Numbered from the stretch's first letter, positions 41,182-53,213 are shown. The stretch: DNA of 64,000 nt from Nematopogon swammerdamellus (GCA_946902875.1 OX336343.1:14629361-14693360), one strand, 5' to 3'. Numbers and translations are program-made. The notes: generated from the letters alone by a model not told the origin.

Positions 41182-43679
41182 GAGAGGGAGAGGGAGAGGG
41201 AGAGGGAGAGGGAGAGGGAGAGGGCGAGGGAGAGGTAGAGGGAGAGGGAGAGGGAGAGGGAGAGGGAGAGGGAGAGGGAGAGGGAGAGGGAGAGGGAGAG
41301 GGAGAGGGAGAGGGAGAGGGAGAGGGAGAGGGAGAGGGAGAGGGAGAGGGAGAGGGAGAGGGAGAGGGAGAGGGAGAGGGAGAGGGAGAGGGAGAGGGAG
41401 AGGGAGAGGGAGAGGGAGAGGGAGAGGGAGAGGGAGAGGGAGAGGGAGAGGGAGAGGGAGAGGGAGAGGGAGAGGGAGAGGGAGAGGGAGAGGGAGAGGG
41501 AGAGGGAGAGGGAGAGGGAGAGGGAGAGGGAGAGGGAGAGGGAGAGGGAGAGGGAGAGGGAGAGGGAGAGGGAGAGGGAGAGGGAGAGGGAGAGGGAGAG
41601 GGAGAATATAAGAGAAACGACAATTTATTATCATATTTGCGTTTAAATCGGATTTACTGTTAGATCGAGTCTACAGCGAGCGAAGCCGCGGGCAAAAGCT
41701 ATCCTCCATAAAATTTAAGCCGATCATCTAAATTCAATTAAAATTAGTACATGCACATTTAACTATACGTGACACAGGCAGGATAGGCTAAATAAAATTC
41801 AGTTCCGGTTACGCTAATAGGTCGAATATTTTACTTAGTTAGGTATCTAAAGTATTTCATTTATTTTAACTGAAGTTTCTTATTTTAATAACGATAGCTT
41901 TTTCCCGCGGTTTCGCTCGCGTGAAATTCGTATTTCAAAAGAAGAAAGTTACTTAACTTAGGTCGGGGCCGGAGGGTAAACTGGATTCAGATAAACAATA
42001 AACATTCTCAAAGGAAGTAAGTAACATACTAAAGGCGAGGCCGAAGGCCGAGCTGCGTTCAGGAAGAGTATAAACCTTTTCGAAGAAAGTAAGTAACAAA
42101 GGGCGAGGCCGAAGGCCGAGCTGCGTTCAGGAAGACCTTCAACCTTCTCGAAGAAAGTAAGTAACTGAGGGCGAGGCCTAAGGTCGAGCTGCGTTCAGGA
42201 AGACTATAATCCCTCCCGAAGAAAGTAAGTAACTAAGGGCCTGGCCGATGGCCGAGCTATATACTATGGGCGATAGTTACTTACTTTCTTCAAGACGGTT
42301 TATAGTCTTCGTGAACGCAGCTCGGCCTTCGGCCTCGCCCTCAATTACTTGATTTCTTCGAAAAGGTTTATAGTCTTCCTGAACGCAGCTCGGCCTCCGG
42401 CCTCGCTCTTATTTACTTACTTTCTTCGAGAAGGTTTATGGTCTTCCTGAACGCAGCTCGGCCTTCGGCCTCGCCCTTATTTACTTACTTTCTTCGAAAA
42501 GGTTATCGTCTTCCTGAACGCAGCTCGGCCTTCGGCCTCGCCCTCAGTTACTTACTTTCTTCGAGAAGGTTTATGGTCTTCCTGAACGCAGCGCGGCCTT
42601 CGGCCTCGCCTTCTGTTACTTACTTTCTTCGAAAAGGTTATCGTCTTCCTGAACGCAGCTCGGCCTTCGGCCTCGCCCTCAATTACTTCATTTCTTCGAG
42701 AAGGTTTATAGTCTACCTGGACGGAGCTCGGCCTTCGGCCTCGGCCTTATTTACTTACTTTCTTCGAGAAGGTTTATGGTCTTCCTGAACGCAGGTCGGC
42801 CTTCGGCCTCGCCCTTATTTACTTACTTTCTTCGAAAAGGTTATCGTCTTCCTGAACGCAGCTCGGCCTTCGGCCTCGCCCTCAGTTACTTACTTTCTTC
42901 GAGAAGGTTTATGGTCTTCCTGAACGCAGCGCGGCCTTCGGCCTCGCCTTCTGTTACTTACTTTCTTCGAAAAGGTTATCGTCTTCCTGAACGCAGCTCG
43001 GCCTTCGGCCTCGCCCTCAATTACTTCATTTCTTCGAGAAGGTTTATAGTCTACCTGGACGGAGATCGGCCTTCGGCCTCGGCCTTATTTACTTACTTTC
43101 TTCGAGAAGGTTTATGGTCTTCCTGAACGCAGGTCGGCCTTCGGCCTCGCCCTTATTTACTTACTTTCTTCGAAAAGGTTATCGTCTTCCTAAACGCAGC
43201 TCGGCCTTCGGCCTCGCCCTCAGTTACTTACTTTCTTCGAGAAGGTTTATCGTCTTCCTGAACGCAGCTCGGCCTTCGGCCTGGCCTTCTGTTACTTACT
43301 TTCTTCGAAAAGGTTATCGTCTTCCTGAACGCAGCTCGGCCTTCGGCCTCGTCCTCAATTACTTAATTTCTTCGAGAAGGTTTATAGTCTTCCTGAACGT
43401 AGCTCGGCCTTCGGCCTCGCCCTCAGTTACTTACTTTCATCAAGAAGGTTTATAGTCTTCCTGAACGCAGCTCGGCCTTCGGCCTCGCCCTCAGTTACTT
43501 ACTTTCTTCGAGAAGGTTTATTGTCTTCCAGAATGCAACTCAGCCTGAAGCCTCGCCGTTAGTTACTTACTTTAGTTGAGAAGGTTTATTGTTTACCTTA
43601 ACGCAGATTGGCCTTAGTTACTTACTATCTTCCTTTGAAATACGAATTTCACGCGAGCGAAGCCGCGGGCAAAAGCTAG
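40450..43679 (+). mobile_element. Helitron-like insertion, 3.2 kb, non-autonomous
   Basis: Starts TC (tctcacttctcactctcac) and ends CTAG after a GC-rich stem-like stretch (cacgcgagcgaagccgcggg, then caaaag). It lies exactly between A and T. The other arm of the inverted duplication carries the uninterrupted site (ttcaaaatatgttatatatag on the corresponding strand). The 5'-TC...CTAG-3' ends, insertion between A and T and absence of target duplication or TIRs define Helitrons. No Rep/helicase is present. The cargo includes two aagtgcgag-type repeat ends, the (AGGGAG)n tract and a satellite array. Internal 3'-like ends at 41,675-41,700 and 41,895-41,935 suggest nested copies. Confidence 0.7.
41155..41605 (+). 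repeat. (AGGGAG)n microsatellite, about 75 units
   Basis: About 450 bp of a hexamer with only a few interruptions (near 41,225 and 41,236). It is preceded by 250 bp of looser purine-rich sequence (40,890-41,150), including a run of about 13 G at 41,082-41,095. The long Ser-Pro, Leu-Pro and Arg-Gly frames through it are artefacts of the repeat. Confidence 0.95.
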
Positions 43680-43680
43680 T
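41885..43680. repeat. Satellite array of about 67-bp units with inverted ends
   Basis: The unit contains cttcctgaacgcagctcgg, ccttcggcctcgcc and ttacttactttcttcgag. About 4 units at 42,020-42,255 are in reverse orientation and about 20 units at 42,270-43,620 forward. From 42,438 a higher-order repeat of 338 bp (five units) is copied three times (42,438, 42,776, 43,114). Both outer borders carry the same Helitron-type terminal sequence (cccgcggtttcgctcgcgtg at 41,903 and its complement at 43,650). Confidence 0.85.
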
Positions 43681-44299
43681 GTTATATATAGCACTTTCTT
43701 TATACAAAAATACCGAAAATGTTACAAATTTTAACAAAAAAAAAAAAAGTTATAGGTAAGTAATAGTTCAGTTTCACATACAGGATCTGTTTTCGATTAA
43801 ATCCAAAAAAAATATCACTAAAAATGTACACTTTGTAAATTATGTACATACATAGTTGAGATTCGCTCCAGATATTTCAGGCACGTGGAACGAACGAGAC
43901 ATCAGTACCCTAATCACGAGATTTAACTACACCGCGTACTACGCTACGCCGTGTTCTCCGCATCATTTTGTATGGAGAAACGAAGTTCGCAAATCTATCA
44001 CTACTTAGAGGTGCTGCTCCGTTTCTCCATACAAAATGATGCGGAGAAGACGGCGTATCGTAGTACGCGGTGTAGGTTAAATCTCGTGATTAGGGTACTG
44101 TACCCTGTACGAGCGTACTACGCTAAGCTACGCCGTGTTCTCCGCATCATTTTGTATGGAGAAACGGGGCAGCACCTCTAGTGATAAACTTCGTTTCTCC
44201 ATACAAAATGATGCGGAGAACACGGCGTAGCGTAGTACGCGGTGTAGGTTAAATCTCGTGATAAGGGTACAGAAGACATCAAACCGGTGGCGTATCATC

Positions 44300-44490
44300 A
44301 TCATCAATCACCAAACCGCCGCCGCCCGCCATCACCACACCGCTGCTGGCGCCGCGCCGCCATCACCACACGCGCCACACGCTGTCGTCGTGCCGCCCCG
44401 CCCATATTGAGTCCAGCCAGTGACTCAAACATCTTGGGACCTCCGTGTCCTTCGCTAGTCAGCTGAATGAAAATAAAATATTTTAGATAA
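44300..44490 (-). CDS. Possible terminal exon, unrecognised
   Basis: A TTTTCATTCAG acceptor (about 44,462) is followed by LTSEGHGGPKMFESLAGLN, then a GC-rich Arg/Ala stretch that includes a duplicated gtgtggtgatggcgg segment, and a stop near 44,304. The first 20 residues look like coding sequence; the rest looks repetitive. No partner exon or polyadenylation signal was found. Confidence 0.2.
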
Positions 44491-44964
44491 CTAATAATAA
44501 ATTTAGGAAATATCAATATCTAGATAAGTTTAGTAAACTTAGTACCTATACATATTTGTGACGTTGTCTTTTCTCTCAATTTTATTGTGATCATTACGTG
44601 CTTTCATAACCGAAGCTGTTATTAAGGTTGCTTAGTAATGCATTGTGTAAATCACAAGAAAGATAAGGAAAATTATATGATTAAAACTGAGTAAATAAGC
44701 GCATAATAAGATGAAGGACCGAGCAGCACGCTATCCTGGAGGAGTATATTGATTGAGCGGTTTCAGGAAATAAGATAAATACGAGTTAGAAGGTTGCGAG
44801 AATCTCTCCTTACTAAACCATTAAATAAATGCTCGAGCCCTGGAAACATTAAATCCGAACCTTCTTCTCTAATCGAAACTGAAGGTCTACAAGATACATT
44901 TCCTGACTTCTGACTGCTTTTGGTGATCGGTTGTTTCGTGTTGATTCTTATTTTTTATGGAATC

Positions 44965-45135
44965 CGGTATGAGTGGCTGAGTCGGAGGGGTCAAAGCACA
45001 TGCTCCAACCAGCCAATATCACCTCCGAGAAGGTAGGAGCCATATCGGAGACTTCCCTGGATTGCTGGCTATACTGGACTAGAGTAGAACACAACCGACG
45101 CTGATATAGGGACATCTTACATTCAGTACGGTTAC
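44965..45135 (+). repeat. Interspersed repeat, family C
   Basis: ggtatgagtggctgagtcgg, caatatcacctccgagaagg and cttccctggattgctggc follow the family order. Confidence 0.6.
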
Positions 45136-45182
45136 AACCTTAGCCTCAAATCCGTCACGTGGTTTATGAACGCTCCCCTACC

Positions 45183-45653
45183 CATAGGCGCCGACTACGT
45201 GGGTGCTCGGGGGCTCCAGCACCCACGAGGGGTGAGTAGTGGGTGCGGAGCACCCACGACGATAGATATTAAAACTGATCAGTAATCGGATTAGAGCTAC
45301 GATAAAAGTGCCTTATTTACTTACAAGCCTTTGGGTGGCCACATTTACACATTCGCACTAGTGGCACGACGAATAGCGAACGTTATAGTACTCCTATATT
45401 ATTATTCTATACCATGCAATAGAAATAGCACTACATGCGTAGGTACATCGTGCGAATGTGTAAATGCGGCAAATGCTAAACATTGTGCGAACGTTTTTCG
45501 AATCCATGTTGCCGGGTGCCGGGCGAATTAATGAAAAATTGGAGAAGCATATGTCCAGCAGTGGACGGCAACACGTTGATGATGATGATGATTGTTCAAT
45601 AAAAAAAAAATTGCATGAGCACCCACGAGGATTTCTAAAAGTCGGCGCCCCTG
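45183..45653. mobile_element. hAT-like MITE, 471 bp
   Basis: Ends CATAGGCGCCGACT and AGTCGGCGCCCCTG (near-perfect TIR), flanked by CCTACC on both sides (6 bp; hAT usually gives 8). A second inner inverted repeat is gtgggtgctc / gagcacccac. A degenerate RTE tail (gtccagcagtggacggc, then gatgatgatgatg) lies inside at 45,550-45,595. Confidence 0.6.
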
Positions 45654-45749
45654 CCTACCCTCAATTCACCTCATTCAAATATTGTGTATGCGTGACAATC
45701 ACGTGGCAATGGTGCATATCGTTAAGTTTATGATGACTGTCGATGGGAT

Positions 45750-46175
45750 TGTGTATAATTCCTTTTCATTTGTGTTAGCTTTAGATTGTAATCTCACGGT
45801 GTCACCTAAAGCTTAAAGTCATTCATGATGAATGAATTTTTCCATCAAAATATAATGTAAACACTTGTATGTAATAATCTTACGCAAGATCATACGAATT
45901 AATCCTATTTGAGATGCAACGACTTTTTAGTTCGACAGACAATCATATAAAGATTGACGCAGGTAATTGAGTAGGAGGTGCTACAATCACGTGCCAGGTG
46001 ATGTTGCTATGACAAACAAACAACTATTGACATCCATAAATAGAGGAATGTGAGAAACACACATTAGTGTGATTAGAGTAATAATTTTCTCTTCAATTCA
46101 AGGTGTGGAATAATTATTTACAGTTTTCAATGACTTATGTTTTTTGTTTATAATTTATTTAACGCAATAGTGACC
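45750..46175. other. No feature recognised
   Basis: AT-rich sequence between the hAT-like element and the 46.18 kb repeat; no ORF and no shared repeat noticed. Confidence 0.4.
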
Positions 46176-46177
46176 AG

Positions 46178-46578
46178 CCAAGTCCGAGTCGGACTCGCGC
46201 ACTGAGGTTTCCGTAAAGTAATTGGCCCGTTTTTAGGGTTCCGTATTCATACGGAAGCCTATATTACTAAGCCTATATCTGTCTGTATATTTTCCTGGGT
46301 GTCTGTCTATGTCTGTCTGTCCGTTCGTCCGTTCGTCCGAGGGCTATTATCTTTTGAACCGTGATAGATAAGTAGCTGGTTGAAATGTTCACAGAAAACG
46401 TGTTATTATGGCGGATATGCCAAGAAATAACACATATTCTGTTAAATTTTCAACCGGCTGTCTATTACTGTCCAAAAGATACAGCCCTTTATAGCTAGGA
46501 CAGACAGACGGACAGACAGACAGACAGACGGCGTAGGCTTAGTAATAGGCTTCCGTGCGGATACGGAACCTAAAAAAC
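46178..46578. mobile_element. Short moth element with ccaagt-ccgagtcgg end
   Basis: Starts agccaagtccgagtcggact and ends ggcttccgtgcggatacgga, cctaaaaaac. The inner part is partly palindromic: tattcatacggaagcctata (46,242) against taataggcttccgtgcgg (46,540), and acacatattctgttaaattt with flanking complements. A gacggacagacagacagac tract is near 46,510. Confidence 0.55.
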
Positions 46579-47224
46579 AATGTTGACTTTTATAAACCTT
46601 TTTGTTTTATATGTAAACGTTGGCATGCAGTTTTGCTTGCATTTAAAAATTGTAGCTTAGCGTAGTACGCTCGTACAGGGTACAGTACCCTAATCACGAG
46701 ATTTAACCTACACCGCGTACTACGATACGCCGTCTTCTCCGCATCATTTTGTATGGAGAAACGGAGCAGCACCTCTAAGTAGTGATAGATTTGCGAACTT
46801 CGTTTCTCCATACAAAATGATGCGGAGAACACGGCGTAGCGTAGTACGCGGTGTAGTTAAATCTCGTGATTAGGGTACTGATGTCTCGTTCGTTCCACGT
46901 GCCTGAAATATCTGGAGCGAATCTCAACTATGTATGTACAAAATTTACAAAGTGTACATTTTTAGTGATATTTTTTTTGGATTTAATCGAAAACAGATCC
47001 TGTATGTGAAACTGAACTATTACTTACCTATAACTTTTTTTTTGTTGTTAAAATTTGTAACATTTTCGGTATTTTTGTATAAAGAAAGTGCTATATATAA
47101 CATATTTTGAATAAATAATTTTCAAACTCAAAATTCGGAGAACAAATCTATCACCCCCTTTGGGTAGTATCGAAGACTAAAGTTATATAAAATTTATCTT
47201 TTTTGACTTGCCTTGACATTACAT

Positions 47225-47520
47225 AACTACATAGGATGGGTGACCATTCGACCGTTGGAGGCTGACCGTTGTTCGGATTCAACGTAAAACTGTAGGTACC
47301 TTCCCTTCTTACCTTACTAGGTGATTTTGTTTAACCCGTCCGGGCTGGTACCACCGCACTTAATGAAAGGCCGGTCGAAGTGGCTATGTATATAGTTCCG
47401 CCCAGTACAGCGTAGCCAGTGCGACCCAAGGGAGGCACTGTCATGGCACCCAGTTCACCAAGGTGATAAGGGCTGACATCACGGATGTTGTAGGTGATGT
47501 AGACAGCCGAGCCAGTTTAA
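47225..47520 (+). mobile_element. SINE, plus copy within the right duplication arm
   Basis: Begins inside the 5S-like head (ggatgggtgaccattcgacc), then gtaaaactgtaggtacc, ggtaccaccgcacttaatg and ggtgatgtagacagccg. No clear poly-A. Confidence 0.65.
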
Positions 47521-47582
47521 ATAACAAATTGGGATCTGATATTTAGATACAATTTAAAATAAAAAAATATATACGTAGATAG

Positions 47583-47715
47583 GGCTTCAGCTTCTCTTGC
47601 GAGAGGTCCGAGGTTCGAATCCGGTCGGCGTGTACCAACCAATGTGTACAGTACGTGCATACCTTCACACCAGCAGCTGCTTCATGGTTCTGATTCCATG
47701 TAAAACTGTAGGACC
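47583..47715 (+). mobile_element. tRNA-derived SINE, 5'-truncated
   Basis: gcttctcttgcgagaggtcc, gaggttcgaatccggtcgg (B box) and catgtaaaactgtaggacc match the copies at 12.2, 54.1 and 61.6 kb. The A box is lost. Confidence 0.65.
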
Positions 47716-47819
47716 TGACTGGAATAATATTGACTGAATGAAATTGCCTTAGTCAATAAGTCCACCCTTGAAGTGGCATAAAGTTTAATATTAATACTTT
47801 ATATATTTATTGTCACGTT

Positions 47820-49020
47820 TTATAATATTGTTTTTTTTTATTGCTTCCGAACTGGGTGGCTGTGGCTTCATATGTACTTAACATTATTAAATTAATTCTG
47901 TATAATATACAAATATATATAATAATATTTATATTATAAATATTATTATATTTTGCAACTATATTCCATCAGACAGACATCGGTTTCACAATGTTAAAAT
48001 TTGCTGAAACATTCGCGACAAGAATACGTACCTACTTTGTGAAAATATTCCATACTCTAAGTTCAAAGGTATTTGCTTTCTGAATTTGCTTAGGTTTATC
48101 TTGAGTGCTCGCTAATCCAAGCGCAATGCTACAGCCGTTGTATGATATTGTGTTGATGTCATAGCGCATACCAGAGACAACTATCTAGTTTTGTTCAAAT
48201 AACATCCATCCTTTTGTGTCGGGTAGCGGGTTGGAATCCCGCAACCCCACGTGATTAAAATACTCACGATAAAAATTTTGTCAATGTGCCTACTGGCAAT
48301 CATTTCGATGCTGGCAATGTTGTTAATTTATCTCTTTTAAGGCGAAATTAACGTCTGAAAAACGGAATCGCAAATAGTCTGTGAAATTATAAATTTGAAT
48401 GAAAAATGAAAAAAAAATTAAATGTATTAAATATGCATTATTATTTTTGCTTCCATTCCTGCGGCCGAAAGTTTCCATCGAAAGCCAAATTTTGTATTAG
48501 CCAATTATAAAAAAAACCGCTCTTTTTTGTCATCCAGAGCTTTGGTTGGTGCAAGGTAAATACCAGTTAGTCATTTTGTCTAAATTAATACCGGAATACC
48601 GGAGTTTACTTATCGACAACATTAAGCCCAATTTCACTGAACCAACAACACTAATTGGGTTTTAATAATGATTGAAGGTGAGTTCTAAATCCTCACGATA
48701 ATTCCGTCAACAATGATTCAGGTTTCAGTAGCAATGATTCAAGGTAGTTGTGAGGTACTATCACTACGTAGTAGCAAACATTTTAAATGGAACGATGATG
48801 ATGCCCTACTTGTTGAAGTACTTGTAGGTATTAAATGAATGACGTTTAACATTCATAACCGTTAATTTCTACAGCGTCATCTAATTTATAAGCCATGAAG
48901 CATGCATAAAGACTGGAGACAAATAGGAGAGGCCCACAGCAGTGGTCACATAAACGTCGACTGACTGTGTAACTGGGGTATACCTACCAAACATATACAT
49001 GAAAAGTTTGCTAGGAATAC
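47820..49020. other. Intergenic, nothing recognised
   Basis: AT-rich sequence; a (TATA)-rich tract near 47,900-47,950. A short gtccacagcagtgg-like trace near 48,930-48,960 recalls a LINE tail but is too short to assign. Confidence 0.4.
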
Positions 49021-49044
49021 CTGCATTTATTATATTTTATTTTC

Positions 49045-49450
49045 ATTTTATTTGGGAAAAGTACGTTGGGAATGCACGGGAATGAAAGTTGGGCATGGCA
49101 GACGAAGCATGAAAGCAGGATAATTGCTGTGGAAATGCGCGCGTTGAGGAGTATGTGTGGAGTTACGATGATAAGATAGATTGAGAAATAGTGTAGTGCG
49201 AGAGCTCTGTGGCCTGAAAGAGGATTGAGAAAGGAATTCTTCGGTGGTTCGGTCATATTGGAAGAACGAAAGAAATTTATGGAGACCTGGACCAGATCGG
49301 GCATGTGCTCAAAAAGGGTCAAGGGACGAGCATGCATGAAGAACATTATGAGAGTGGAAGAGGCGGCAGAGGTGTGTTAGGGATCGTGGCACGTGGAATT
49401 CCGTTGTCTCTGCCTACCCCACCGGGAAACAGGCTTAACGCTATGTATGT
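49045..49450 (+). pseudogene. Degenerate LINE C-terminal fragment
   Basis: Broken frames read EMRALRSMCGVTM, then IGRTKEIYGDL and, further on, LSLPTPPGNRLNAMYV. The order MRxLRxMCGVT...GHIxR...IY...GNRLNAMYV is that of the end of moth LINE reverse transcriptases. Several stops and frameshifts. Confidence 0.6.
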
Positions 49451-49519
49451 ATTACAGTTACAAACATACGTAATAATATTTTTTTTTGGTGCGGAAATCT
49501 CGGTGCGCTAGTCCGACTC

Positions 49520-51400
49520 GCAATTATGTGGTGGTACGGAACCCTTGGTGCGCGACTTCGACTCGCACTTGGCCGGGTTTTGTATTAACATAGGGGTTTA
49601 ACAGGTAGGTACCCATTTATAGATAGAGCCGATAGTATCAGCATTTTCACAACCATCCAGTGTACTATAGATTGTACTGTACATTCCACAGAACAACTTC
49701 CATTATCTGTGGTACATCCAATGTATGTACTAAAAGTCGTAGAGAACTTCCAGTCCCCACGATCCTGCAGGACTGGGTCATGTCATGAAACCTCTACCAG
49801 GGTACTTTCCGTGTGTCGCGCGCGTGACGTGTCCGAGACGCAACGCAACTGCGTAACACGAACGTATCACCGCGTTCGTGACGACGACAAGAAATTATTA
49901 TTACTCATAATAAGCCACAATGACATGGAATAGTAATTTTTAAACACTCATTTTCACAATTACTGCCATTAAAACTAATCCATCTCATCATATCAATTGC
50001 ACATAGGGCTGCCAATATTTAGAGAAAAACGATCTGCCAGGGGAAGCCCCTGGCAGATCGTTTTTTTGGACATCTGCCGAACATGGGATCAACACGCGCC
50101 GATAGCGAGGAGTCCTCTCTTTATGACTAAAGCTTAGGACTAAACGTTGTTTCACATTCTTAGATTTATCTTGTAAAACCCATAGACCCGAATTAAAACT
50201 TTGAACGTTCACTCGCAGTTCATACAATTATGATCTGAAATGGACTAGTGACATTTCGGTCGATAGTCAATTTCAACACGCCCTACATTGCAAAAATAAT
50301 CCAGTGAAGTTTCTTGTCAGTTCTTCTTCGCTGTGATAATCGAACTGGCGGAATGTTACTGCTAAGACATGATATATAAACAATAACAACAATAAGATGT
50401 ACGAGTATTTTTTGCTATTTCAATTATGCGTTAAAATCTCCGAGATTTTTCAACTTTTCAAAACCTACTCACTGCCGAAATGCGAAAAAAATTCAAAACT
50501 GATAGATAACTCATTTCATTGATTGCATCTTAAAGTATACGAGTACATAACATTTAATTTAATGTTTTATAAGTTAGTACTAAGCATGTACTCGCTTTAC
50601 ACGCTGTACGATGTACACGCTTTGCTTTTTGTGTACGGTTGGGACGTCGTCGTGTTTTAATTCTCCCGGAACACGTTTCCCACGTTTACCTCGCCACTAT
50701 TTAACGTGTCATTTGATTTCATGTCAAATAAAATTATATATACCTATAACCGTTTCTTTAAATTAAATGTTCGTAAACATTACGACTGCCGAAGACTGAA
50801 ACAAATAAGTAACTAAAAACTAAAAAAACCAACAAACATTAAAAATCATAAGGGGCGTTCCCAAAAGTTCCTAAAACGCTTGCGGCGGCATTACCCCCCT
50901 CGCTGGCAAGGCTTTGCTTTGAATAAAGGGTACCTAGGGCCTTGATTGCGAGACACCGCCAGTTGCGTCCACTAACCGTAACCTGAGTATTTAATATTCT
51001 TCGCCTAAGGTGGGTAGTTATCTTCCCCGTAAATATAGAAACGGAAAGAAACCGTGGACAATTTGTTTAAATTTTTTTTTTTTTTTTAGACGAGCCCTTA
51101 TTATTGCGAATCTATTCTTTGCTTTGCTTGCTGGAAGAATTTGAATCTTTGGCTGTAGAGCCTTCTTTTTTTGAAGTCGGTTAAAAATACCTTCGTTTCA
51201 TTTTTGCATTTATTTCTTCACATTATGTAATTTCCTCGAGTCAACATGTGCGCAATACAATCAATTCGTACAAATTACGTATCAAAGTTTGACAAAGGCT
51301 CTTTACACTTGATACACTGTCTTCTTAATCTTGCTCTCAAGCGTGTTTACGATAGACTGTGGGCGGTGTTATTTATTATGTGGCTAGTCATTAGAATACT
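49520..51400. other. Intergenic with moth repeat fragments
   Basis: Positions 49,543-49,580 carry an inverted aagtgcgagtcg-type terminus. Positions 50,275-50,395 carry the gtttcttgtcagttcttctt tail also found at 51,435-51,560. Positions 50,018-50,062 contain a 22-bp inverted repeat (aaaacgatctgccaggggaa). Positions 51,165-51,190 hold tttttttgaagtcggttaaa, a frequent moth repeat end. No gene. Confidence 0.45.
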
Positions 51401-51584
51401 TGTATTAATGTGTATGAAAAAAAAAAACTGCGAAGTTTCTTGCCGGTTCTTCTTCGCGGGTGTAATCGAACCGGACAGAATAAATTGTGACAAGTTCGAG
51501 TGCAATCTTACTGACATATGATATGAATGATCAATAAACAATAACAACAACAATAAACAACAATGATTTTTATGCAACACGGTA

Positions 51585-51745
51585 GGGTGGCTAACTCGGA
51601 AGGGCCAAGCCAGGTTCTGGCCTGGAACGGAGATCACATGCGAGCAGGTGCCAGATTTCCCTTTGAATTGCTGGAGGTATATTATGGGCAATACCACCGA
51701 GGCTGCCAAGCGGCCATCTTTCGGCTTTCGTCCAGTCCGTACTGT
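51585..51745 (+). repeat. Interspersed repeat, family C (diverged)
   Basis: gtggctaactcggaagggcc, atttccctttgaattgctgg and accgaggctgccaagcggcc keep the family order with many changes. Confidence 0.5.
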
Positions 51746-51899
51746 CGAAGCGCGAACGGAAGATGCACGTTATTTTTAATCGGGTTTTCTGTCAGAAAAA
51801 CTAATTGGTGTCGGTCGGGAGGATTATGGTTTCCTCGCTGTGTTTTCATATATCGTAGTGAGGGGTTTGTTGGTAAAGAAACATTTTAGATTACATTTT

Positions 51900-53030
51900 C
51901 TAAAAGCAGCAGAGGCTATGGGAATTTCCGCGCAGATATTAGATAAACTTTTAAGAAGAAGCCATTTACGGAGCGTACAAAACCATAAATAACCAACCCC
52001 ACTAATACACAAATCGATAACGCTTCTGAGTTATTCTTCTTTTCTGTTTTTACATTGAATACAACAAAGAAAGAAAGAGACAGGTCTTGGAAGGCAGGTA
52101 ATTATTTTTTTTTAATACGCCGTGGAATTTCCCCGCGCTCTCCGAAAGGTCTTTAAGGCGACTAGGATGACGGCTAATACATTATGTTTAACATAGAACT
52201 TTATTCTAAAAAATACGAGCAAATGTATGGATTCTTATACACATCTTATAAAAATTAGGAACGAAGAAACATACAATTTCATTAAAATTCATTGCAAAAT
52301 TAATTGAAATATCGATCGACCGAAGAAGGTTCTCATGTTTAGATCATATAAAATTTGGTATTTTATTTGTATACATACGCATATAAGGTAGACAGACACG
52401 TAAAATCTTAATGTTTTCTGTGTTTAATGGTGAACTTGTTAGAGCCTCGGATGATCGCCTTAACATGCTCTGAATGGAATTTTACCAGAGGTAGTAACTG
52501 GTCTACCTACAATATACCTCTATACCTACATATAAATGTGGTGCCATACTATAGACGCCCTTAGAAACGAAAATCTTTTACGAAGCTATTCAACAAACAC
52601 CCATTAAACAAATTTACAATACAGGGACAGAAACCATAGATTATTACAAGCTTTTTTATGTTAGCGACACCACTTTTTGTTCGGTGCCCCAACAGAGCCT
52701 GTCATAGATATTCACCTTTTTATCCGACTGCTACAGCTACGCAACCCACAGGAACATTATTGGGAGAATTGAGCGATTTAATTGAGACCATAAGTAGGTG
52801 CCTCTATACAATGGGGACGACGACTTTGCATGAAAGTCTTTGTTCTTTGAAGTTAGAAACATGAAAATTTGAATTACAGCTGCTGAGAATAAATCAATAA
52901 TTACGTGTATCAGGGTTTTTAGATTTTCACATTTAAGGGGGGTAAATGGGGAGGCGAAAGGTTGTATGGGAGTATCGATTTTTTTAAATGTAGGAAATTG
53001 AAAATCATAATTATGTATAGCTATTAATCA
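51900..53030. other. No feature recognised
   Basis: AT-rich sequence. The 68-codon frame at 52,658-52,864 has no domain signature. Confidence 0.4.
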
Positions 53031-53039
53031 TAAATAAAC

Positions 53040-53150
53040 TCTTTTAACACGTCCCTTATCCCATAATCGCCTTTTATGACATGCAAAAGGAGAGAGAGAT
53101 ACAGTGGGACTATTATTTTCAAGTACCGAGTCACATACGGTACTTTCATT
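53040..53150 (-). repeat. R1 head fragment
   Basis: taatcgccttttatgacatg, agagagagatacagtggga and caagtaccgagtcacatac match the R1 head in reverse orientation. Confidence 0.55.
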
Positions 53151-53213
53151 TAGGATTGTAGAAGTGGGCATATTCCCCGGAAGTCATTCCCCACTCCGCA
53201 TGAGTTTCAAATT

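Larger units (their letters stand above)
40195..47405. repeat. Inverted duplication, arms about 0.7 kb
   Basis: Left arm: 40,195-40,449 plus 43,680-44,136 (interrupted). Right arm, inverted: 46,655-47,405. The sections compared by eye differ by only a few bases. The arms include a SINE fragment (gtggtaccagcccggacgg), cccccttt...gatagatttgttctccg and nested palindromes built on ctccgcatcattttgtatgg. The left copy lacks about 60 bp of the SINE part. The spacer (44,137-46,654) is different sequence. Confidence 0.8.

Noticed and set aside
40769..41634. Long frames of Ser-Pro, Leu-Pro and Arg-Gly repeats (up to 284 codons)
   Set aside because: They are translations of the (AGGGAG)n microsatellite in different frames; no domain, start context or splice support.
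42438..43455. Three ORFs of about 115 codons with near-identical sequence
   Set aside because: They follow the 338-bp satellite higher-order period; repeat by-products.
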